NCBI GenBank assembly: GCA_934654765.1
Contig: CAKUGX010000051.1
Location: 1 to 11,847 of the forward strand
Source: an uncultured Collinsella sp.
GTDB lineage: Bacteria > Actinomycetota > Coriobacteriia > Coriobacteriales > Coriobacteriaceae
DNA length: 11,847 bases
Reading direction: 5' to 3'
Positions 8,051 to 11,847 of this stretch are shown here, piece by piece. The notes below the pieces were generated by a model that saw only the letters and a list, made by a program, of their open reading frames with translations, was not told the DNA's origin and made no database searches. Within the stretch, counting starts at the first letter, position 1. Each line of letters starts with the position of its first letter. Made by a program: the position numbers and the translations under genes.

Positions 8051-9094
8051 ATGGAAGTGTCCAATGCTGTCCGCGAACACAAATATACGACTCGTAACAC
8101 ATTGGCACGAAACAGGATGCTCGCTCGGCTCACGGAGGCGGCTGAGCAAGGCATGCTGCTTGCGACGCACGACAATGCCGAGCTCATGTGGCTGCGACGG
8201 CATGTGGGAACCGATGATATCGCGGAGCCCGAGCCGTATCTGTTCTGTTTTCAGCATGATTGGGATGCACTGACGCCAGCGGAGCGAGCGCTGCAGACTA
8301 TCAAGGGGCTTGCGGATTTTCATCCTGATTGGGCGTTCTGGGGATACGATGCGGCGCTCGTGTGGGGCCTGGAGGTGCCGAATGATCTGCTCGGTCCGCG
8401 TTTTCTTGTTAAGACGGGCTGTACCGCAGCGCTGAGCGGTGGGTGCAGGTTGCTGCGCCCGCAGATGGCGGGTGCGCTCGAGCGTGTCGACGGTGTGTGG
8501 GTGACGCCGTTTTGGCGCACGGTGGAGGATTGCCTGCTACGGGCGCCGTTTTCGTATGGGTTGGCAATTGCCGATTCTGCCTTGCGGGCGAAGGGTTCGT
8601 CGCGCGATGAGTTACGTGAGCGGCTTCGCGCCGATTGCGATGGTCGGCGTGGATATCGCAGGGCGCAGGTGATTGCGTCGTATGCGGACGGGCTGTCCGA
8701 AAACGGCGGCGAGTCTCGGTTTCGAGCGTTCTTCATTGCGTATGGCTTTCCGGTGCCGGAGTTGCAGGTGGAGTTTCGTGACCCGCTCGATCCGAGCCAG
8801 GTGTTTCGGGCCGACTATTTTTGGAAGCTTGAGGACGGGACGTGTGTAATTGGCGAGCTGGACGGAAAGGGGAAGTATGCGCTGCAGGCCGACGAGGGCC
8901 GGAAGTCCGTCGACCCGTTTGTGGCGGAACGTCAGCGAGAATCCCATCTAACGATGCTCGGGCACAAGGTGCTTCGGTTTACGTTTGATGAGCTCAAGAA
9001 TCCGGGGAAGCTGGTCGAGAAGATGAGACTGGCAGGTATTCCTCAGCAGGCTGAGTTGGCTGAGGAATGGAAGCGCCAGTGGTATGGGCGCTGA
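8051..9094 (+). CDS. Orphan AbiEi-like / DUF559-like protein with a PD-(D/E)XK-type nuclease signature
   Basis: With the ATG at 8051 the protein has 347 residues. The N-terminal part (VREHKYTTRNTLARNRMLARL...QGMLL) could be the small winged-helix region of AbiEi-type antitoxins. The middle (HPDWAFWGYDAALVWGLEVP, then VWVTPFWRTVEDCLLRAPFSYGLAIADSALR) follows the AbiEi-like layout common in actinobacteria. The C-terminus carries Glu221 in ESRFRAFF, then Asp255 and Glu269-Leu-Asp-Gly-Lys273, the arrangement of a DUF559/Vsr-like PD-(D/E)XK fold. Such proteins are often annotated as type IV antitoxin-domain proteins; the biochemical role of this branch is unproven. No AbiEii nucleotidyltransferase toxin gene is adjacent. 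The frame also has an upstream ATG at 7970 with a good GGAGG at 7960-7964 (374 residues), but that start lies in the repeat array and its extra residues encode repeat sequence, so 8051 is preferred although its ribosome site is weak. Confidence 0.8.
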   Translation: MEVSNAVREHKYTTRNTLARNRMLARLTEAAEQGMLLATHDNAELMWLRRHVGTDDIAEPEPYLFCFQHDWDALTPAERALQTIKGLADFHPDWAFWGYDAALVWGLEVPNDLLGPRFLVKTGCTAALSGGCRLLRPQMAGALERVDGVWVTPFWRTVEDCLLRAPFSYGLAIADSALRAKGSSRDELRERLRADCDGRRGYRRAQVIASYADGLSENGGESRFRAFFIAYGFPVPELQVEFRDPLDPSQVFRADYFWKLEDGTCVIGELDGKGKYALQADEGRKSVDPFVAERQRESHLTMLGHKVLRFTFDELKNPGKLVEKMRLAGIPQQAELAEEWKRQWYGR

Positions 9095-9156
9095 GGGGTG
9101 CCGCGCTGGCCCCGTTCATCCTCACATCCCTTTCTTTTATCCGTTAACCGATATGT

Positions 9157-9187
9157 GTGACTTTAGTCCGCTGCATTAGGTGATAAT
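9157..9187 (+). promoter_or_regulatory. Weak candidate promoter of the amidohydrolase gene
   Basis: GATAAT at 9182-9187 matches the -10 consensus at five of six positions, and GTGACT at 9157-9162 is a poor -35 with a 19-base spacer. The surrounding 9120-9160 stretch is unusually A/T-rich for the window, which fits a promoter. It lies 40 bases before the preferred start codon. The match is weak and could be chance. Confidence 0.25.
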
Positions 9188-9226
9188 GGACAAATGTTGA
9201 AGTTTTCTGAGGGAGGGGAGCCCGAT

Positions 9227-10597
9227 ATGGCGTCTGCCGATCGTCCCACGTTGTTTATCAATGCGACTATTCTGGATGGCTCGGAGCATATGGAGCCGCA
9301 GTCCGATATGGCCGTGTCTGTTGAGCGCGGCGTCATCACCTGGATTGGCCCGAGTGCCGTGGCGCAGGCACCAGCGGGTGCCGAGGTCATCGACCTGGCA
9401 GGCGCGTACCTCATGCCGGGCCTCATCAACATGCACGTGCATCTGTGCGGCTCGGGCAAGCCGGTTTCGGCGGGCGATGCGGGCGTGCTCATGAAGAAGC
9501 TCGATAATCCCGTGGGCCGCGCCATCGTTCGTCATATCCTCAAGGGCAGCGCCCAGCAGCAGCTGGCGAGCGGCGTGACCACGGTACGCGGCGCAGGTGA
9601 CCCGCTGTTTGCCGACATCGCCGTGCGCGACGCCATCGACGCCGGCAAGTATCAGGGCCCGCGTCTGGTGGCGCCGGGCACGGGCGTTACGGTGCCGGGC
9701 GGCCACGGCGCGGGTCTGTTCGCACAGGTGGCCAATACTCCCGCCGAGGCAGCCGAGCAGGTGCGCGACCTGTATGCGCGCGGCGCCGACGTCATCAAGT
9801 TGTTCGTGACGGGCGGCGTGTTCGACGCGACCGAGGTGGGCGAGCCGGGTGTGCTGCGCATGCCGGTCGATGTCGCCGCGGCGGCGTGCAAGGCGGCGCA
9901 CGAGGTCGGCCTTTCGGTTATGGCCCATGTCGAGAGCACCGAGGGCGTAAAGGCTGCACTCCAGGCCGGCGTCGATACGATTGAGCACGGCGCTCCGATG
10001 ACCTCGGAGATTCTGGATCTGTATCACGGTGCCGCGGGTACCCAGCTTGAGGGCCGCGCGCCGAGCGTGACCTGCACGATTAGCCCGGCGCTGCCGTTTG
10101 TGCTGCTCGACCCGAAGAAGACCCATTCGACCGACACGCAAAAGAAGAATGGCGACATCGTGTGCTCGGGCATTATCGAGAGCGCTCGCGCCGCGCTGGA
10201 TGCCGGCGTTAAGGTGGGCCTAGGCACGGACTCGAGCTGTCCGTTCGTGACGCAGTACGATATGTGGCGCGAGGTGGCGTACTTTGCCAAGTACGTCGGC
10301 GTGAGTAATGCCTTTGCGCTGCACACGGCCACGCAGGTCAATGCCGAGCTGCTGGGTCTGGGCGACGAGACCGGCATGATCGAGTGCGGCAAGGCGGCCG
10401 ACATTTTGGTAACGCGCGGGAATCCTCTGGATGACCTGTCGGCCCTGCGTGAGCCGATGCACGTGATGTGCCGCGGCGGCTTGGTGCGCAAGCTAAAAGT
10501 CAAGCACATTCCCGAGGTCGACACCGAGCTCGACGCGATCATGGCTATGCCGGCAGAGGCGCTGGCCGAGGAGCTTGCCCGCGACGGCGTGGCGTAG
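9227..10597 (+). CDS. Metal-dependent amidohydrolase (imidazolonepropionase / Xaa-Arg dipeptidase-like)
   Basis: This is a 456-residue cytoplasmic amidohydrolase of the TIM-barrel superfamily. An N-terminal beta-sandwich (LFINATILDG, VITWIGP, VIDLAGAYLMPGLIN) leads into the metal-binding His70-Val-His72. Then come Lys191 in VIKLFVTGG, His234 in VMAHVES, His254 in TIEHGAP and Asp335 in GLGTDSS, a complete set of expected metal and catalytic ligands. The C-terminal segment GLGDETGMIECGKAADILV is also typical. The IKLFVTGG lysine and overall layout fit the branch that includes Xaa-Arg/Xaa-Pro dipeptidases and imidazolonepropionase-like enzymes, so it may hydrolyse a dipeptide or N-acyl amino acid; the substrate cannot be read from sequence. 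The ATG at 9227 is preferred because GGGAGGGGAG at 9211-9220 lies 6 bases before it; an ATG at 9194 would add 11 residues encoded by that site. No his-degradation genes are adjacent. Confidence 0.92.
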   Translation: MASADRPTLFINATILDGSEHMEPQSDMAVSVERGVITWIGPSAVAQAPAGAEVIDLAGAYLMPGLINMHVHLCGSGKPVSAGDAGVLMKKLDNPVGRAIVRHILKGSAQQQLASGVTTVRGAGDPLFADIAVRDAIDAGKYQGPRLVAPGTGVTVPGGHGAGLFAQVANTPAEAAEQVRDLYARGADVIKLFVTGGVFDATEVGEPGVLRMPVDVAAAACKAAHEVGLSVMAHVESTEGVKAALQAGVDTIEHGAPMTSEILDLYHGAAGTQLEGRAPSVTCTISPALPFVLLDPKKTHSTDTQKKNGDIVCSGIIESARAALDAGVKVGLGTDSSCPFVTQYDMWREVAYFAKYVGVSNAFALHTATQVNAELLGLGDETGMIECGKAADILVTRGNPLDDLSALREPMHVMCRGGLVRKLKVKHIPEVDTELDAIMAMPAEALAEELARDGVA

Positions 10598-10604
10598 GCG
10601 CATG

Positions 10605-10643
10605 AAAAAAGCCGAGGTCTCAACACGAGACCTCGGCTTTTTT
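10605..10643. terminator. Strong bidirectional intrinsic terminator shared by converging genes
   Basis: The arms 10605-10621 (AAAAAAGCCGAGGTCTC) and 10627-10643 are perfectly complementary over 17 bp around the 5-base loop AACAC. The GC-rich stem ends in six T residues on the plus strand, and the six A residues at the other side give a U-run on the minus strand. It lies 7 bases after the amidohydrolase stop and about 60 bases past the stop of the minus-strand zinc-ribbon gene, so it can stop both. Confidence 0.95.
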
Positions 10644-10664
10644 ATCGAACAAATACTTAAGATT

Positions 10665-10695
10665 TGGGACAAACAAACCTGATTAATTTGTCCCA
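10665..10695. repeat. Small GGGACAAA palindrome
   Basis: TGGGACAAA (10665-10673) pairs perfectly with TTTGTCCCA (10687-10695) across a 13-base loop containing AACCTG. There is no U-run, and a strong terminator lies next to it, so a terminator role is not needed. The GGGACA core plus AACCTG resembles the elements at 11227-11289, suggesting a degenerate copy of the same palindrome family. Confidence 0.5.
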
Positions 10696-10705
10696 CGCGT
10701 GGCTG

Positions 10706-11179
10706 CTAGGAGCGGGTTTCCATCTTGGCGTGGCACTTGGGGCAGGTGACGCGGATCTTGCCCTTGCCCTTGGGGACGGAGAGCATCTGGCCGCAGTTGG
10801 GGCACTTGAGGTAGGCCGTGGTCTTGCGGCCCTTCCACATCTTCTTGGCCGTGCGCTTGGCGCGCTCCAGGTCCTCTTTGCTGGCGCCGGCTGCGCGCGA
10901 GGCGTTGGCCGCTGCGGCGCCGCCGCCCAGGCTGGCGACGAACTTGCCCAAGCCGGGGACGTTCGCAGTCGCGGAGACAAAGGCTTCGTTCTCCTTGCGG
11001 CGTGCGTCGACGTTCTTGGACAGGCCGCGCAGCACGCCGATCACGATGACGGCGATGGCGATCCAACTGAGCCACTGGAAATGTGCGAGCGACCCAATCA
11101 TCGCGAGGATGATACCGAAAAAGCCCAGCACGATGGTGAGTTCGTCGGCGCCGTTGCGACCTTTCATAAAGTTATCCAT
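10706..11179 (-). CDS. Small membrane protein with C-terminal zinc ribbon
   Basis: The 157-residue protein has two hydrophobic helices near the N-terminus (about 14-33, TIVLGFFGIILAMIGSLAHF, and 36-52), and a basic, Ala-rich linker. It ends in a zinc ribbon with Cys126-x2-Cys129 and Cys146-x2-Cys149 around VPKGKGKIRVTCPKC. This matches a family of small Gram-positive proteins with an MxGRxGxDxL start, two membrane segments and a ribbon ending in a VPKGKGKIxxTCPKC motif; their function is not established. The ribbon probably faces the cytoplasm. The start at 11179 is supported by GAAAGGT (11193-11187) about 7 bases upstream, and TATAAA (11218-11213) is a possible -10. An in-frame Met at residue 5 is a less likely start. 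It ends close to a shared terminator at 10605-10643. Confidence 0.9.
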   Translation of the reverse strand: MDNFMKGRNGADELTIVLGFFGIILAMIGSLAHFQWLSWIAIAVIVIGVLRGLSKNVDARRKENEAFVSATANVPGLGKFVASLGGGAAAANASRAAGASKEDLERAKRTAKKMWKGRKTTAYLKCPNCGQMLSVPKGKGKIRVTCPKCHAKMETRS

Positions 11180-11225
11180 GCAGATTACCTTTCATTCGAT
11201 ATGCTGCACGCCTTTATACCCCATT

Positions 11226-11290
11226 TGGTGCATAGGGGACAGGTTAATCTGCACCAATGTGGTGCAAACGTACCTGTCCCCATTGCACCA
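11226..11290. repeat. Nested GGGGACAGGT / TGGTGCA palindrome
   Basis: The outer arms 11226-11244 (TGGTGCATAGGGGACAGGT) and 11272-11290 are complementary except for a two-base internal mismatch. Inside the loop a second perfect stem pairs TGCACCA (11250-11256) with TGGTGCA (11260-11266) around ATG. The motif TGGTGCA thus occurs in both outer and inner arms. The layout fits REP-type dispersed palindromes, such as those mobilised by REP-associated tyrosine transposases, though no such transposase is in the window. It lies upstream of the zinc-ribbon gene, and may affect its promoter. Confidence 0.8.
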
Positions 11291-11296
11291 GTGGCG

Positions 11297-11353
11297 GCGC
11301 AAGTCTGTCCCCGATGCACCAAGATGGTGCAAAGAAACCTGACCCTCTTGCAT
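11297..11353. repeat. Second, degenerate copy of the TGGTGCA / TGTCCCC element
   Basis: A perfect 7-bp stem pairs TGCACCA (11315-11321) with TGGTGCA (11325-11331) around AGA, the same stem as at 11250-11266. It is preceded by AAGTCTGTCCCC and followed by AACCTGACCCTCTTGCAT, both decayed versions of ACCTGTCCCCATTGCACC at 11272-11289. The copy ends four bases before the csoR stop codon. It has no U-run suited to a csoR terminator. Confidence 0.65.
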
Positions 11354-11356
11354 CAA

Positions 11357-11629
11357 TTACTTGGCGAGTTTGTCGACGACGCGTTCGATTTCGGCGAGCT
11401 TGGCGGCCTTGAGCTCTTCGTCTCCCGATTCGATGGCAGATGCGACGCAGCCCTCGATATGCGCCTTGAGCACGTCGGCGTTGATGCGCGCAATGAGCGC
11501 CTGCGTTGCCATGAGCTGCGTGGAAATATCGACGCAGTAGCGGTCCTCCTCGACCATCCGCAGGATGCCGTCGATCTGCCCGCGTGCCGTCTTGAGCATG
11601 CGGGTCACCGATTTATGGTCTGCCATCAT
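11357..11629 (-). CDS. csoR: CsoR-family copper-sensing transcriptional repressor
   Basis: CsoR repressors are small all-helical oligomers that bind DNA without metal and release it on binding Cu(I). The 90-residue length is typical. The family signature RxxGQIxGIxRMVEEDRYC is clear. The Cu(I) ligand triad is complete, with Cys32, His57 and Cys61 (HIEGC), at the same 24- and 3-residue spacings as in CsoR of Mycobacterium tuberculosis. The histidine argues against the persulfide sensor CstR, and the final cysteine argues against the nickel/cobalt sensor RcnR, where a His is used. The ATG at 11629 is preceded at 6 bases by GAGGA (11640-11636). It lies downstream, on the same strand, of a gene whose tail looks like a heavy-metal-associated domain, which supports a copper role. 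No GC-rich pseudo-palindromic CsoR operator was identified with confidence. Confidence 0.93.
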   Translation of the reverse strand: MMADHKSVTRMLKTARGQIDGILRMVEEDRYCVDISTQLMATQALIARINADVLKAHIEGCVASAIESGDEELKAAKLAEIERVVDKLAK

Positions 11630-11668
11630 GGCGGGTCCTCGTTTCTGGTCGATCTTCCGGTTGCCCCG

Positions 11669-11739
11669 TCAGTTGCGGTGAAATACGGACTGTCTAAAGG
11701 CCTAGAGCCGCAAAACAGTCCGTATTTCACCGCAACTGA
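11669..11739. repeat. Hairpin with a 25-bp perfect stem upstream of csoR
   Basis: The arms 11669-11693 (ending GAAATACGGACTGT) and 11715-11739 are perfectly complementary over 25 bp around a 21-base loop. Neither strand has a U-run after the stem, so it is a poor intrinsic terminator. It sits between the end of the copper-domain gene and the start of csoR. The architecture, a stem of about 25 bp in an intergenic gap, matches the hairpin at 134-200, but the sequences differ. It may be a dispersed palindromic repeat or an mRNA-stabilising or attenuating structure. Confidence 0.85.
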
Positions 11740-11756
11740 GGGCGGGGATGGGCGGG
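11740..11756 (+). other. Potential G-quadruplex sequence
   Basis: Four G-tracts occur as GGG-C-GGGG-AT-GGG-C-GGG, meeting the usual rule of four runs of three or more G with loops of 1-7 bases. It directly abuts the hairpin at 11669-11739. Being on the plus strand it is the template strand for the minus-strand genes, so it would form in DNA rather than in their mRNA. Whether it folds in the cell is unknown. Confidence 0.5.
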
Positions 11757-11765
11757 CGGTAGCTA

Positions 11766-11847
11766 CTACGCGGCGGTCACGGACAAGGCGTGGAACTTCT
11801 CGCCGGCGGCCTCGACGGCTGCGGCGAGCTGCTCGGCGGTCACAGTG
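11766..11847 (-). CDS. Partial gene, C-terminus only; possible heavy-metal-associated domain protein
   Basis: The last 26 codons of a minus-strand gene run in from the window edge and end at the TAG at 11768-11766. The peptide ends TAEQLAAAVEAAGEKFHALS..., with strong G/C third-codon bias. The pattern of an amphipathic helix ending in AVEAAG resembles the last helix of HMA copper-binding domains, as in CopZ chaperones or the metal domains of copper P-type ATPases. With csoR next on the same strand this is a reasonable guess, but the CxxC copper site lies outside the window. Confidence that it is coding is much higher than confidence in the function. Confidence 0.6.
   Translation of the reverse strand, partial: TVTAEQLAAAVEAAGEKFHALSVTAA

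Noticed and set aside
9095..9113. Terminator after the AbiEi-like gene
   Set aside because: GGGG and CC pair with GG and CCCC only across a two-base bulge, giving 6 bp in total and no T-run next to the stem.
10818..11342. A 174-codon plus-strand frame opposite the zinc-ribbon gene
   Set aside because: It is antisense to a well-supported gene and runs through the palindromic repeats, with no family features.

Overview
The window looks like chromosome of a high-GC, anaerobic gut actinobacterium of the class Coriobacteriia, most likely Collinsella. This is an inference from strong G/C third-codon bias, clear Shine-Dalgarno sites, the general look of the proteins and the many palindromic intergenic elements. 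No rRNA, tRNA, CRISPR array, transposase, integrase or phage gene is visible.

Layout: (i) Positions 1-111 hold the probable start of a minus-strand gene that leaves the window. A 67-base, nearly perfect hairpin (134-200) and a short leader follow. (ii) Positions 358-6545 hold gltB-gltD, the two subunits of glutamate synthase (GOGAT), only 5 bases apart, closed by a hairpin with two competing folds (6587-6657). (iii) Positions 6546-9094 form an accessory-looking segment: a sparse 312-base spacer, an unrecognised 235-residue protein, a very regular array of eight 15-base motifs alternating in orientation every 40 bases (7701-7996), and a gene for an orphan AbiEi-like/DUF559-like protein with a nuclease-fold signature. 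(iv) Positions 9227-10597 encode a metal-dependent amidohydrolase of the imidazolonepropionase/Xaa-Arg dipeptidase type, ending in a strong bidirectional terminator (10605-10643). (v) From 10706 to the end, all genes lie on the minus strand: a two-helix membrane protein with a C-terminal zinc ribbon, a CsoR-type copper-sensing repressor, and the last 26 codons of a protein whose tail resembles a heavy-metal-associated domain. GGGGACA/TGGTGCA palindromes, a 25-bp-stem hairpin and a potential G-quadruplex sit between them.

Working together: GltB and GltD form one enzyme, making glutamate from glutamine and 2-oxoglutarate with reducing power passed from GltD. The csoR region is probably a small copper-response locus. 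The amidohydrolase and the zinc-ribbon gene converge on one shared terminator. The most unusual structure is the 40-bp-phased inverted-repeat array directly upstream of the AbiEi-like gene. AbiEi antitoxins of known abiE systems repress their own promoter by binding inverted repeats, so the array may be an operator. It may equally be a Collinsella-type dispersed repeat, and sequence alone cannot decide.
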